Below, piece by piece: positions 31,851 to 44,159 of a stretch of DNA of 64,000 nucleotides. The stretch is from NCBI GenBank assembly GCA_016648135.1, contig JADDOH010000133.1, positions 372,001-436,000 on the forward strand, read 5' to 3'. This DNA is from Agrypnia vestita (taxonomy: Eukaryota > Arthropoda > Insecta > Trichoptera > Phryganeidae). The translations under genes were made by a program, and so were the position numbers. The stretch's first letter is position 1, and each line of letters begins with the position of its first letter. The notes below the pieces were generated by a model. It made no database searches. It had not been told where the DNA came from and saw only the letters and a program-made list of their open reading frames with translations.

Positions 31851-32354
31851 ACGTAACTCGACTAAGATTTTTCATGCGGCGTTAAACACATAGCACTAAA
31901 GTAAGAAGAACATGCAATAAATTTTTCGTATTTTTCAACGTGTGAACGCAGCGTGGAACTTTGAATACTATCGAGTTTGAAAATAAGAAACTGAATCTCG
32001 GAGAGATATTAAGTCACTTCTCGTTAAGCCAATACATAAAAAACACCGTATTAACAGTCGTCGTTACGTGCCGGGGCCTACGAGCATTTCAGCGTCGTGT
32101 CGTACATTTTGATGACGGGGCCACGTGCGCTCGAGGGAATCACGTGGGATCGTCCCTCGAGGATGTCTGACCGGGCGGACGGACTTCGGACCAGACACTT
32201 AGGCAATACAAAATGTCATCTGGGACAAAGACAAAATCTTTTAAGATCGAACGTGAGAACTCTGATCGCTCCTCTAAAGTGTTACTAGCCAATTTTGATA
32301 TTTCAGATAAATACAAACCAGACCAAGCAGTGGCGTAAAATCTTAAGTAAATCT
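31851..32354. other. Mixed sequence, no supported gene
   Basis: Overlapping frames at 31961-32288 (+) and 32140-32391 (-) are not recognisable proteins. A CpG-richer patch lies at 32060-32190. Confidence 0.4.
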
Positions 32355-32560
32355 TTTCTTTCTTCTTTGTTGAAGCTTCTAACAGGGCCATTCTGCAGTA
32401 GGTACATGATTTATTTGGTCATGCCGAGTCTTGCAAGGACGCCCTCTGTTACTACTGCCTTCAACAATCGCCTCATAAATTTTCTTTACCATCCTTTCCT
32501 CACTCATGCGTTCCACATTGAAAAACCATCTATAAGATGATAACAGAATGAGATAAATCA
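32355..32560 (-). pseudogene. RTE-like LINE fragment, family R, copy 5
   Basis: The minus strand gives VERMSEERMVKKIYEA, then NRGRPCKTRHDQINH, equivalent to copy 2's MNEERMVRKI...GRPRKTWHDQ. Downstream, in another frame, TTAGAAGCTTCAACAA matches copy 2 exactly. Frameshifted, truncated at both ends. Confidence 0.75.
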
Positions 32561-34885
32561 TATTAGTTTATATACCAATTCTGCAATATCAACTAACTCA
32601 ATTAAATAAATAACATCAAATACTACAATAGAGATATTAAATACGTATTAAAACAATTAAAACATCCCCATTCAACATACAAGCCCATAATTTCAACATG
32701 CGTGGTAAAAGTCATACAAGATGTCTGAAAAAACGATAGTTTGCAGAGTTCATAGTTTTGATAAAAACACAGGATTAACTATTATACAACTAAATATATG
32801 AAGCTGATCTCACAAAACTATCAAGAGATCAATATATGGTAGATACTAAAAAGGTAAAGAAATAACAATTAATTGTTCAATTTCACTCAATTGGTTCAAT
32901 TTTGAAATTGTTCCCAATATAGTTCCCCTGACATCTGACGCGATTAATGTCAGTAAATGATTAATTGCATCAAACGATCTAAAGTTAATAGTTGAGCCAA
33001 ACATCACAGAACCAGAGACCAATTTAATATTTAGGTATACGTTTCACTTGATTAGACCACTTCGTTACTTTACACTTAACTGGTACACTGACCCGACTTA
33101 AGGCCCACAATTAATAAAATCGATAACTTTAACAATTAGTTTTTATAATATCCAAACGAAGAAGGAATGTAGGCGTCAAAATATAAAAAGCCGTTAATCG
33201 AAGTTTCTTCCAATTTAATATATAAAATGTCTAACCATAATATATTATAAAATAATACTTATTTAAACTACACAACTTTACTTTTAATTGGAACAAAATT
33301 TTACCGATATTTTGATAGGCAGTCCTAGGAGTCTGTCAGTCTTGTGATAAATTATCACATTTCGCATTTTTATTTGCTGCAGTGCCTATGAGAAAACCTG
33401 GCGTAATATCATGTACGAGAAATTATCTTCAAATGTGACCGCCGCTTTAGTTTTACGAGGGATATCATGTTCAAAATATAACCAAGAAAAACCACCATAA
33501 ACTCAAGAAGCGGGAGCTCGTATTGCAACGACATAGCGCACATTCTGTAGCCAACGGACCAGCATGTCGTTTGATTTATTTCCTTGCATTTTAATATACA
33601 GCGAGATCATCATGTTTTAAAGTACCTACTGCAATGGTCGCCTGTTATATGTTGCAAGAATGTACATGGTTTAAATCTGAAATAAAATTACTTTACTAAT
33701 TTATATCATAATATACTAAATGTAAATTTATAATAAAGGAAGGAATTGATTGCGGCATACTATCTTTAATTTTTTAATATTATTAACTGAGTTACTACCA
33801 AAAAATGTTCGCTATTTTGACAAAAAAATTAAAAGATAAAATATCTATTATATGGTGTTTTAACAACTTAATATTTTTTTTAAATATTACCACGTGAGTA
33901 TCACAAAAAATTACCACCTTTGCACGGTCAAATTACATGCTAGCTTCTAAAATGTAGCTAGGACAAGGCTAGGTATGAGGATGTATGTTGTTAGTACAGT
34001 AAGCACTGTACTACGGTAACAAAAAATAATATTATTTAAATGTATAATACTGTTATTTAAAATATTGTTAGAATTTCCACAAAACACTTGACAATGTAAG
34101 TAGGTATGCGAAAATCCCAACAAATGAAATATTTATAATATGAATATTTCAACTTAAGTATTAACGTATGTTCATGTAAGTAAAAAAACTAATTATAACT
34201 GATTCCATTTCATCTCACTTATTTATAATTACATACATATACATATGTAAAGTATAGTTTTTAATTTCATTAAACTGATTAATAATGCATTATAAGGCAA
34301 AACTTCGTGTTAACATAAAATAAAATGAGCAAATATATATTTTTACGAATATCTCGCATACCTCCTATACTCAAAATAGAAAACACTATTAAAATTGCGG
34401 TTTCGGTACGTTTTAGGAAATAAAAAAAATCGGTTCGTCTACCGAAGTATACCACTCAATTTTAACTTTGTAATTGAATGCACAAAACAATAACACTGCA
34501 GAGCGTGTTCGCGTGAGCGGTGAACAACGCTGGTCGGACGAACTCGACGTGAATTTGTAAAAAAAAATTAACGTGGGTGTATGGTAAATAAACTGGAAAA
34601 AAAACTTTTTTTAGGATGTTATACAATAAGAAGTACACATTCAGATAAAAATAATACACTCATAATAACCTATATAACACATAATAATTTATGTATTTTT
34701 ACAAGCTACTGTAAAATGTGGTGAATATTATAGCGCTTGTCTACATTCAATCAATAAGGGTTGCTTGTCCTGCTGGATTGATTTACCGTGGGTTAAAAAA
34801 AACTCCTTTGATCTTCTAGGGCGTGAAAAATTACAGAGAAATAAATGGTAGGTATAATATCAAGTAATGGTATAATATCATCTTC
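32561..34885. other. Long AT-rich stretch, no feature recognised
   Basis: No coding signal, inverted repeat or tandem array was found over about 2.3 kb, apart from scattered short A/T runs. Confidence 0.5.
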
Positions 34886-34978
34886 TTCAAACACAGCAAA
34901 ATTATTTTGTGGTGACATTGTAATTATAATTTATAGAAATAAACATTGTTTACACGACTTTTTTATTGAAAAAAAAAA

Positions 34979-35022
34979 ATTCAACATGTTTCAGAGCCCA
35001 TGACCCCTTCGTCAGGATAACA
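34979..35022 (-). ncRNA. Hammerhead-ribozyme-like core, PLE-B
   Basis: The minus strand reads TTATC, CTGACGA, AGGGGTCATGGGCTCT, GAAA, CATG, TT, GAA. CUGANGA and GAAA are intact, CATG is self-complementary (stem III, or dimer contact), and cleavage would follow TT. Stem II has an internal mismatch and stem I begins with only two clear pairs. Confidence 0.45.
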
Positions 35023-35235
35023 AATGAATACTAACAAAATTAAAATTAAAAATCCAAGTATAGGTAATCAAATTATTAAATATATAAAATTTTAAATAAA
35101 TTTAAAAACAATTTATTTAATTTATTTTCTTGTTAAGTAGGTACTTTCTTATTATTCATTTTCCGTATATAACTTTTTACTATTTTAATTATCTATATTT
35201 CGATTTTTGAATTAAATTTTCTTAGTATACATTTT

Positions 35236-35277
35236 TTATCCTGACGAAGGGGCCATGGGCTCTGAAACATGTTGAAT
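35236..35277 (+). ncRNA. Hammerhead-ribozyme-like core, PLE-B
   Basis: TTATC, CTGACGA, AGGGGCCATGGGCTCT, GAAA, CATG, TT, GAAT. All invariant hammerhead positions that I can check are present, and the sequence is the inverted partner of the core at 34979-35022. Confidence 0.45.
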
Positions 35278-35335
35278 TTTTTTTTCAATAAAAAAAGTGG
35301 TGTAAACAAAGTTTATTTCTATACATTATAGGTAT

Positions 35336-36502
35336 AATATCAAGTTACGAAAATTAGTGTAAAATAAAAAGACAATATTACAGCAGATATATTTTACGAA
35401 AGTTACTTAAATAATGATCTTACAATAAGAGGAATTACAACACATTTAAAGTGTCACCGTTCGGGACGGCCCTTATTTTAAGGCAGATTGCTTCAGCTGA
35501 ATAGAAAGCTCTCTCTGATTCTATCTACACTAGTTGGCTGAATTGTTGTAAGATAATTAAATTCAAGCTGTAAATATTAACCTCGAAGACTTTCTCCATT
35601 GAAATATAATGTTTCATTTCTTACCACCACTTGGTCCATTTTAGGGTATTAAAATAATACAAATTGACATAGCACAATAAGTATTGAAAACTTGAAAAAA
35701 AAAAACAATTAAAATCATATGCTGGTGTCGCCGCACCCCCTCTGTCATCCCTCACCCCGAGGGCGTCAGCGGAGGACAGAGCAAACACAATATCCATTTC
35801 GGATAGCCCAAGGGCCGGCCCACACTTTTGAATACATAATCCGAAACCCGGAGCCGGGCGGGCATCGGTCACAAGGACCTCTGGGAAATTATTGCCGCTT
35901 CTGGAACCCGCCCCTAATTGACAAATATAAACAACGGTTAGGTACAGCAATTAAAACGGAAAAAAGGTTTTAATTTATGTAGTAGGTACCTACCTACCTA
36001 CCTACGTATGTATCCACGTGGATTGCAATTCAAAACTAGAGGGGTGTGAAAACACGAGTAACGTTAAATCTGCTAAACGACAACCATTAAGATATAAATC
36101 TAGCTTTAATTTTAAAAAACACACAACACAAACAAATAAAATTTATTACTTCTAAAAATATATGGTCTATTATATTTGTGACCCGCGTCCAGGGAAGATA
36201 AGTGAGTTAAATCTCAACACTGCGTACGTGTGCTAAGATTTTGATCGGAAGATTAATTCAGAAATCACCGCTTGATAGCATAAAAGTAAACTTATGCATA
36301 AACCTAAACAAATAAGCATACTCATAAATCAACCGACGGTTGTTTTCTTCTTCTTCGTGTTCTAAACGATGACATGAACCTATAGATCCATTAAATCAAT
36401 CATTCATTAAATAATAATCGCACTACACTCAAACACAAAATATATAATATACATAAATGTACATGTAAAATATAATTAATTACAAAAATACATGTTACTA
36501 GA
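35336..36502. other. Mixed sequence; less AT-rich patch 35715-35925
   Basis: The patch is open on both strands (35719-35973 +, 35621-35950 -) without a recognisable protein. A GTAGGTACCTACCTACCTAC run lies at 35982-36005. Otherwise featureless. Confidence 0.4.
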
Positions 36503-36605
36503 GCGTGCCGAAGACACTTGTGGACACTTGGGATAATGGGCATAGTCTTCACTATAATGTTTATTATCTGAGTATCATGTACCCATTATCCTGTTAGTGT
36601 CTCTA
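36503..36605. mobile_element. Small foldback element
   Basis: AGACACTTGTGGACACTTGG, then GATAATGGG, on the left pairs with CCCATTATCC...AGTGTCT on the right, about 100 bases in all. No coding content. Confidence 0.55.
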
Positions 36606-38146
36606 ATAAAAAAAAAAATAAAAAAAATGTGCATGCTTATTTGATTTGCGGGTGGAAGGGGTATATTTTGAGCATGTGTGAACAGGCTTGCTTATGAACA
36701 TGCTAATTTCATTCGCGGCTAGTATCGATTATCAATGCGATCTTCTCAGTCCGCGACAGATGAAACAAATATGGCGCGCTGGGGAGATAACAAAACATTA
36801 TTTTTCGTGATTTATTATAGGAATCACGAATCTATGGAATACTCGGTCACAGCTTGTAAAAATAATATAGCAAGAAATAATTATTATGAAACTTTATTAA
36901 TATTCAAATCTTGCAATAAAAACTAAAATCAAAAATATACGGATGGAAACTCGGGAACTGTTTCGATTTATTGGTTCACTTGAATTTCCTATTTCAGTTT
37001 GCAAAGTTTCCATTTTGAACAAAAGCGTCTCTATTCTATGTCAAGAGCATGCCAGTAATAAGCATGTGTGTTTGATTGTTAGCCCTGAGCATGCTCATTC
37101 ATGAACATGCTTCAAATAAGCAAGCTAATGACGATAAAATGTGTACAGTTGTTAGAGCAAGCTAGTTTTGAGCAAAATAAGCATTTGTTATCAGTACCTT
37201 TATGCACTGAATTACAAAGTACCTTAAGATATTTGACATTTGAGAAGCGAGATAAAATAAATATGAAACCCTATCTAGGCCAGCGAATTACCAATCTCGA
37301 ATCTCACATGATTTGTACAAGCGCAGAGGGCTAAATACCTGTGCCGGGAAATGTCCCATCTTGAATCATCCTTACTGAAAAAATAATGAAAGGAAAATCT
37401 CTTTTGTATGCTGCGAAAACAAAATGAAATTCTTGTGTATTTGGTATTTTGGAGGGCTGGACCTCTTCAAGTCGTAAACTCGTTAAAATATTTATTCGTG
37501 AGATTGTGTAGGAACTAAAAGATCGGATACCTACCTGACTAAACATGGCGAAAAGAATACCCATAACATCACGCTCGATAGAAAATTGCCAGATGGTAAC
37601 CTGCGTTACGTCCTCACGTTTTGCACATTACTCAGTATAAACTGATCCACTTGGGAGCTTCCTCACCCGCGCCAGCCACCCTGCGGTCCTTTTCTTCAAT
37701 TAATGAAGGTACGATTGACATAACGTTTATAGTATTTAATTAAATATCGTCAGTTTACATCTCGTATCTTTCATCATTTAATTTGTGTATGTTCACACGT
37801 ATTTTGTTCATTGTATGTAGATACTCTTACACCAAAGTGCGATTCGAAAAAAAAATGTTAAAAGAAATATCAAATCCGTTTCCTTGAAAGATGTCGGAGC
37901 AAACGGAGGTTTCCGAAACATCTAGTGTTGATAAAACGAAATGGTAGAAAAAAAAAGGATGTTTGTGTTGTACTAATTAACATAAATTTATTATTGTTAG
38001 TTAAGGGTTGCATTTACGAGCATGTTTAAGGGCGGCATAATGTTTAGGACCAGCCCTGGCTATTAGATACACAGATCTATAGAAGCTGCTGAACTTGCAT
38101 TCCATATATTATAGAATCATCAATATTTCATTGTTATTGTGCCATG
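36606..38146. other. No supported gene
   Basis: A less AT-rich, conserved-looking patch at 37560-37700 includes TTACTCAGTATAAACTGATC. Short frames at 37101-37334 (+) and 37331-37564 (-) are unrecognised. Confidence 0.4.
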
Positions 38147-38154
38147 TATTTAAG

Positions 38155-38699
38155 CAGTGATGTACAAGATACCCCATACAAAGTATCTGGAATACAAAAT
38201 GCAAGATACTTTAAAATCGAGCATTTCAGATACCAGATACAAATAACTTTCTGGAACGGTATCTGAAATACAAGATACAAAATACGTATCTTCCAAATAC
38301 TTTTTAAAGATAAAATTCTTTTGTAAGAAAACACATTTTATTGAATGTAAGTTTATTTTTTTACGTGAATAATTTACGAATAAATCGCGTTGATCGCGCA
38401 AATGTGAAGATAAAATATTATATTTTTGAGGTTTTAATTGAGACTTAAGTAAAACCAGTTCTTCAAACATTTTATCGCTCATTTTTTTTTTGGTGACGTC
38501 TCATTATAGGTACATCATTGGAAAAAAGTATATTAGCAAACTTTAAAGTATTTACAAAATACTAAGATAACAAAAGAATATAAATACAAGATATAAGACG
38601 AATATTCAAAAAAGTATTTCCGAAACATGATGAAAATACGTATTTTGCATCTTGTATCTGTATTTAAAATACTTTTATCTAAGATAAGTCACATCTCTG
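38155..38699. mobile_element. hAT element, internally deleted, perfect 8-bp duplication
   Basis: Begins CAGTGATGTACAAGATAC and ends inverted as ACATCTCTG, giving a CAGNGATGT end typical of hAT. TATTTAAG occurs immediately on both sides (38147-38154 and 38700-38707), a perfect 8-bp target duplication. Both subterminal regions are packed with AGATAC / GTATCT words, the usual hAT transposase binding repeats. 545 bp, non-autonomous. Confidence 0.9.
38400..38482 (-). pseudogene. hAT transposase C-terminal remnant
   Basis: The minus strand begins SDKMFEELVLLKSQ, matching the very end of hAT transposases (LSxxxFExLxxLK after the dimerisation domain). It is followed by the element's own 3' subterminal repeats. 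The rest of the gene has been deleted. Confidence 0.5.
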
Positions 38700-38707
38700 T
38701 ATTTAAG

Positions 38708-39109
38708 CATGTGCAAAATACAAAACAGACGTCACTCAAATTTATGTTTCTCGAGGAATACCTAACGCACTAGTCCTTGGTCTGTCTACATGTACCATGT
38801 TTAACTATTACTCCTCGTTCAACCACCTCTTACGCTGTGCTGAAACATTTACAATTCGACGAACAAACCGGAAAACGGAATCTGCGATGGAGGAGTATCG
38901 AATCTCGAAGGCATGAATCACTAACGAAGTAAGCTAGAAGTTTGGCTTGATAGAAAACGGAAGTTGGGGGAAACACAGGGCTGATTGAACAGCGAACAAG
39001 AAAACAAGGGAATTTCAAATCTTACAACTCTGATGATGCCTCGCGCTACGGGTACCTGTAGCTACCTACTACATGCGCACATGAGTACCGACACAACTCA
39101 AAGTTTGCA
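38708..39109. other. No feature recognised
   Basis: Ordinary sequence with a short unrecognised minus-strand frame (38830-39018). Confidence 0.45.
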
Positions 39110-39361
39110 TTTTTTCTCTCAATATTTATGACTTATTTTTTGAAAAACGTTGAAATATGATCACAGTAACTTTCATCGATTATGAAAAAATCATTCGTTT
39201 AAAATGATATGAATGCAGAAATTGAAAATATTTTTTTTGCAAGGTTTTTATCATATTATTTGATTTGTATTATAAATAATGAATTTTTCATAATCGATGT
39301 ATGTTACTGCAGTTGTAGTTGAATGCTTTGCAAAAATAAGTCAGAAATATTGAAAAAAAAT
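39110..39361. mobile_element. Foldback element, about 95-bp arms
   Basis: Left CAATATTTATGACTTATTTT ... CATCGATTATGAAAAA pairs with right TTTTTCATAATCGATGTATG ... AAATAAGTCAGAAATATTG (inverted; one left T matches a right G at places). The centre is about 60 bases. MITE-like, no target duplication defined. Confidence 0.7.
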
Positions 39362-40400
39362 CAAATTTTGATATCGCATAGGTATTTCCTTAACTATTGA
39401 GATAAGGTTTTTGAATCATAATCAAGACAAGATTCTACCTATAAAGTATTGTGGACTAGCCCCGTTACACCCTCCTTCCTCATATCCAAACGGGGATTTT
39501 TAAAAATGAATTAAGGCTAGACATTCATTGCAAATGCACATTTCGTTTTTTTTCGAAAATGTGGGTTTTTATTATTCATTTATACTTTTGATTTGTTTTA
39601 CAATAATTAAGTAAATATAAGCACTAAGATTTTTTTGTACAAATGAGATCAGGTTGCATAAATAAATTTTTTTCCTAAAAAAAGATTCGTTAAATTCACC
39701 TACCACACTAGCTTCAAGTTATTGTAACATAGTCAATTTTTGGAATTTTTAAATAAGTGATGACTCTTATAATTCTTAGAGTTTAAGGCTATAAAATTAA
39801 TAAGCAAGAAATTTTTTTTGAAAATTTCATGCTGGTGTAACCCTCTCAATTAAGCAATAAATACTTACATAAAAACGTGGATTTAAAGGTTAAGAGTCTA
39901 TAACAATTTTGTCAGCGGAAAATGGCTCGAAGGCTTCTAATATTTGCTATCAAATAAACGATATTTTTTGTACTATTTGGCTTTAATTATGAGTGCTGAG
40001 TATAATTTAACATATTTTCCAATTCCTACGTGAAATATAAATGACTTAACATACATAAGTATAATGTAAGAATTCAATTCATATTGACTCAATGAGTTCT
40101 TCGAATTTTTTTAAAATTTGTATTTAAATGTTATTAATAAAAAATCTAACCCATAAAAAACAATTTTTTATTATGCTCCCTTTCTTATTTATATGGTTTC
40201 CAATTTGAAAAAAACGTTAAAATATCGAAAAATCCAAAATTATGCTATAAACGAACATTTGTTAGATCATTTTTATCGTCGCCACGAGTCTGCCTGCAAA
40301 GATTCAGCTCGATTGCTTGAAAAGAAAAGGGTTAAAAATCGATCCAAAGTTTTTTCGGCAGACAAGCAGACGCTACGAGTTAAAAGAAAGGGGGTAAAAA
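39362..40400. other. AT-rich sequence, no feature recognised
   Basis: No coding or structural signal. A frame at 40193-40429 (+) runs into the PLE-B repeat and is not a gene. Confidence 0.45.
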
Positions 40401-40530
40401 GAACTTTGTTTTCACCACTTCTGCATTGAAAAATATCAGCATGTTTCAAAGTCCATGGCCCCTTTGTCAGGATACAATTGTATACTAACAAATTAAAAAT
40501 CAAAAATCGAAGTATAGACGATCAAAATAT
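40401..40530. mobile_element. Solo PLE-B terminal repeat
   Basis: AACTTTGTTTTCACCACTT, then a minus-strand ribozyme-like core (40433-40474), then TACTAACAAATTAAAAATCA and AAATCGAAGTATAG, which also follow the core at 34.98 kb. Only one arm is present. Confidence 0.65.
40433..40474 (-). ncRNA. Hammerhead-ribozyme-like core, PLE-B
   Basis: The minus strand reads GTATC, CTGACAA, AGGGGCCATGGACTTT, GAAA, CATG, CT, GATA. Stem I TATC/GATA is perfect. The core G of CUGANGA is A, and the U before the cleavage base is C, so it is likely inactive. Confidence 0.4.
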
Positions 40531-41553
40531 AAAAAGTATATATGGGAAATGAATCTAATCTATCTACTAACATGAAAACAAATTTAAAAGATAACTAATT
40601 GCAAAAAGGAACTAGATATTTATATTCAATTTAATATTGACCCTTATACTTATTTCCAAAATTTCTAATTAATCACAGAATCTCGCGAATACATTTCTAT
40701 AAGGATAAAGAAAAGTATGTTGGAGAGGAAATATTTTCAGTACACCTTATTTTCGCAAGAAACGAAGAATTCGTTTTATATTTTCACCCCTCTCGGTGCG
40801 CGCTGAATAAAATCTCTGGTCAAAGGGTACAGGCGCTATTGTGCCGCGTTCAAACAAACATTTTTGAAGAAAGTAGCGCAGATAATAATAAACATTGTTC
40901 CGCAAAAAAAAAATTGCACGCGGATCGAATAATATAACATAAGACGCAAGAAATTCTATGAAAACAGAGATTTAAAAAATATATATATTTTACTTTATTA
41001 TTATTAATTTTATTTATTTATTACAGATATAAGAAAATTATATGTATAAATATATGAGAGTGTAAATAGATAGTAATGAACATATTAACTTATATCCTAA
41101 CATATCTCACATAGAAATGATTTTGAAGTAGTACATTATAAAGAAAATAACAATAATAAAGTATACGTAATACCTAACTTTATTTATATCTTGCATTGCA
41201 GTAATGAATCAATATGTTATTAATCAAGTATTAATTCAATGTTGCGTCGCAGAATTATGTTCACTTGTGATCTTAGGTGGTAGATGTCGATGTCGGTGAA
41301 CAAGTCGTTATAGACTCGGCACATTCTCACTATGGGGGAGCGGAGGAGGGAAATGAACATTAAAATAATAATTTTAATAAATAAATAACGGTAAAGTTGG
41401 TCGTCTGAGTACCGCGTTAAAAGGCTGTGCGGTCGAAATTCCAATTATAATAATTTCGTTGTCCGTCCGTCTGTCTGTCCCCGTAACTTCTTTAGTGTAA
41501 TTTTTATTTTCTTTTTTCCCCCTTTTTACATAAAATTTTATATTATTTAATTT
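40531..41553. other. AT-rich sequence, no feature recognised
   Basis: No gene or repeat identified. Confidence 0.45.
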
Positions 41554-41745
41554 AGATAAATTATAGAAGTCTCACACAGACGAAGCTATTTGTATGGGAA
41601 ATTCGTTTGAATGTCTTTATAGGGTAGCCCAGGGCTTGCACTCTATATGAGCTGGCTTAAGCGATTACCTATGCTATACAATGTAACGTTCACCAATTCT
41701 ACCGGAAGAACATCCCACATTATTTAATTTTTGAAAGTTTAATTA
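41554..41745 (-). mobile_element. MITE family M, truncated copy
   Basis: Starts with TIR TTATAGAAGTCTCACACAGA at one end. The interior is the reverse complement of other copies (GAGCTGGCTTAAGCGAT, AATGTAACGTTCACCAATTC). The opposite TIR is missing. Confidence 0.65.
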
Positions 41746-42469
41746 ATATGTGTTCCAAATCAGTTCCCTTCGTGTATTCGAAGTACATCTTTAGTACATC
41801 GAAGTACAGTTTAAGGTATGGGGCGCACGCTCATTAATCTGACCGTCACTAAAATACGCCAGGCTCTAAAAGTTAACATTTCAGAAAGTATGCAACGCAG
41901 GTAGATGTTAATGAATTGAAGAAAGATGTAAGGCCGGTTAGCATCATCAAACACGCCTGCCCTCCTTCCTCCATGCTCTGCCGGCGTGGGTTACGTAAGC
42001 GGCACGAATTGGCGCAATCATTCAACTTCGGGATGCCGTGTAAGTCTAATATGAAAGAAAAATGTGTTAATAGCATACAAGTCCTTCTATGCGTAAGAAG
42101 TATTTTGCCAATAAGTACGCACGAAGAGCGCACGACCGGGAAAAACGCTTCGCTAGTACTGCAGTGCCTAGGATCTAAAGCGAATACGCCACTTACGTAT
42201 TCACTTAACCCAGAACACACCCCGCCATTTCATAATAATAGTTGGATCATTTGTATAGCACCATTTTCGTGAGTACTCACCTCAAAGGCGCTTCACACAA
42301 AACAACTTACTGACTAAAAACACTTATTTACTATTAAGTTCACACTAGATGACATGCAAAAAATTCAATTAACATTTAAAACCATAATAGCTGGGAGTGC
42401 TAGAAAAAATCAGGTATTTTCGCGGAGTGCCCACTAGGACTGGGAAACATCAATGTAACGGTCTGATTC
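41746..42469. other. Mixed sequence with overlapping unrecognised frames
   Basis: A + frame (41916-42272, 118 codons) and a - frame (41873-42220, 115 codons) overlap almost fully. Neither has a known domain. GAG|GTGAGT on the minus strand near 42276-42284 could be a splice donor but has no supporting exon. Confidence 0.3.
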
Positions 42470-42840
42470 TATAGGTTTTCATATGATTGTCTAAACGAAT
42501 GCGTCTTTAGTTGTTTTTTGAACTATGATAAGCTGTCTGTTTGTCTCAGTTTATTTGGTAGTTCATTCCACAAATTTGGTCCAGCCGCCGCGAAAGCACT
42601 GTCACCGAAATTATATGGACGCGATTTACTGTTTGTATTAGATGCTGTTGCTGAGCGAAGAGTTAGTTGTGTTATTTGCGGAAAACAGTATGCAAAAGTC
42701 GGTAATGTATTGAGGGGCCATGTTGTGAATAACCTTGAATATTGTGGGGCATAACTTATATTCAATCCTTTCTGGAAATTTAAGCCAGTGAATGTTTCGA
42801 AGATGGTGTGAGATATACACAGACTTTGATGTTTTTATAG
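42470..42840 (-). pseudogene. L2/CR1-like LINE C-terminal fragment
   Basis: The minus strand reads HHLRNIHWLKFPERIEYKLC, then the NMAPQYI block. A frameshift leads into SKSRPYNFGDSAFAAAGPNL, WNELPNKLRQTDSLS, a stop, then FKKQLKTHSF. This is the LHWLPVxxRIxyK ... LAPxYL ... GxxxFxxAxPxLWNxLPxxLR ... FKxxLKTxLF order at the end of L2/CR1-type reverse-transcriptase proteins. One frameshift (near 42700) and one stop are visible. The 5' catalytic part is absent. Confidence 0.85.
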
Positions 42841-43524
42841 CGCTTAATCACTAACTTTATAAAAATAGATCACGAATAAAAACAGATCAAATCTGAATAA
42901 TTTATATTTTAAACATACATTCTTTGACGCGACCAGCGCGATACAATATTATTACGTCAAACATTTTCTGCTACTTTCCATGAAATTTAAATGAAAATAC
43001 TGGCGTTCTCATAATTCACAACCCATTTTCTCTTCCGACAAAATGAATATTACAGAGATTTTAAGGGTCGCGATGATTTATCCGTTCCGCAAAATTGTAC
43101 GTTATGAAACGATATAAATCCACATTTCACGTGTTGGATGCGACGTACGTATGATCGTATTAAAACTTTTATAATGCCTTCAAAGGTAATAAACTGGGGA
43201 GCACAATTGCGGGGCCTCCATTCGAATGACTTAAAACATTCATATTTCAACGTGTACCATTGCAAATTGGATAAATCAATTAGAAACATATATAGAAAAA
43301 AAATTTCCACCGAAATAATACTTGGTCATCAACTTTGTATTTTGTGAACACGAAAAATTTAACAATTTTATACTAAGAGCAAGATGTGGTCCTCTGACAT
43401 AATATGATTTATTGAAATCTATCAATAACATATGAACTATAATATGAATTATATCCATGCTCACTATTTATATTAACGACTGATACATAGTACAGTATTA
43501 TTCCATTATGAATAATTAATTTTC
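42841..43524. other. No feature recognised
   Basis: Opposed frames at 43050-43347 are unrecognised. Possibly conserved non-coding. Confidence 0.4.
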
Positions 43525-43795
43525 AACAATATTTTTATATGAAAGTATATTCTAAATACACAGTTACTAGATTTAGTCCCCATATGAATTTATTAATTAT
43601 AGAAGTCTCATATATAGAACTTTAAAAAAATTGATAATGTGTGGATGTTTTTACAATGGAATTGGTGTACCTTGCATTGTGTAGAGTGATCACTTAAGTC
43701 AGCTCATACAGGTTGTAAGACCTGAGACTTCCATCCACTTTTCTCATATATAAATAGCTTCGTCTCTGTGAGACTTCTATAATTTATCCTTAATT
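43525..43795. mobile_element. MITE family M, subfamily A, copy 2 (short)
   Basis: TIRs at 43590 and 43795 (right end TTCGTCTCTGTGAGACTTCT). The interior matches copy 1 but lacks about 200 bases beside the left TIR. Preceded by the shared GAAAGTATATTCTAAATACA block. Confidence 0.75.
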
Positions 43796-44159
43796 AGTTC
43801 AATTTCAATTTCTCGTATTTAATTTATCCTAGCATCGTCTAAGGTATAACTAAAATATTTTTGGGATTTATGGCAACCTAAACATGACACTTATTTGAAA
43901 ATGGAATATAAGTAATATAAGTCAGAACAAATATAAGTCTCAATTTAAAGAAATCATAGATATTAAAGGTGGCAAATTTGGAATCGCTGTTCTCCGAATA
44001 CAATACGTCCCGGAATCGAATATTTTTCTATACATAGAATTTTGGTGTACATTTTTTAATTGCTTTATTTACATATAAAATTTTATACAAAATATGTATA
44101 AAATTCCATTGAAACGGGCGGGGTTTTCTAAAGTGATCGATTGTTCCGGAAACGTAAAT

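Larger units (their letters stand above)
34886..35335. mobile_element. PLE-B terminal repeats in inverted orientation (foldback)
   Basis: The most complete PLE-B unit. Left arm: ATTTTGTGGTGACATTG, AAATAAACATTGTTTACACG, then a minus-strand ribozyme-like core (34979-35022). Right arm: a + strand core (35236-35277), then AAAAAAGTGGTGTAAACAAAG. About 215 AT-rich bases separate them. The arms pair for about 110 bases. The two cores are closely similar. No protein-coding part is left, as if the two ends of a Penelope-like element had joined. Confidence 0.7.

Noticed and set aside
41873..42272. Overlapping 118- and 115-codon frames on opposite strands
   Set aside because: Full overlap, no known motif and no splice context. 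Cannot choose either as real.
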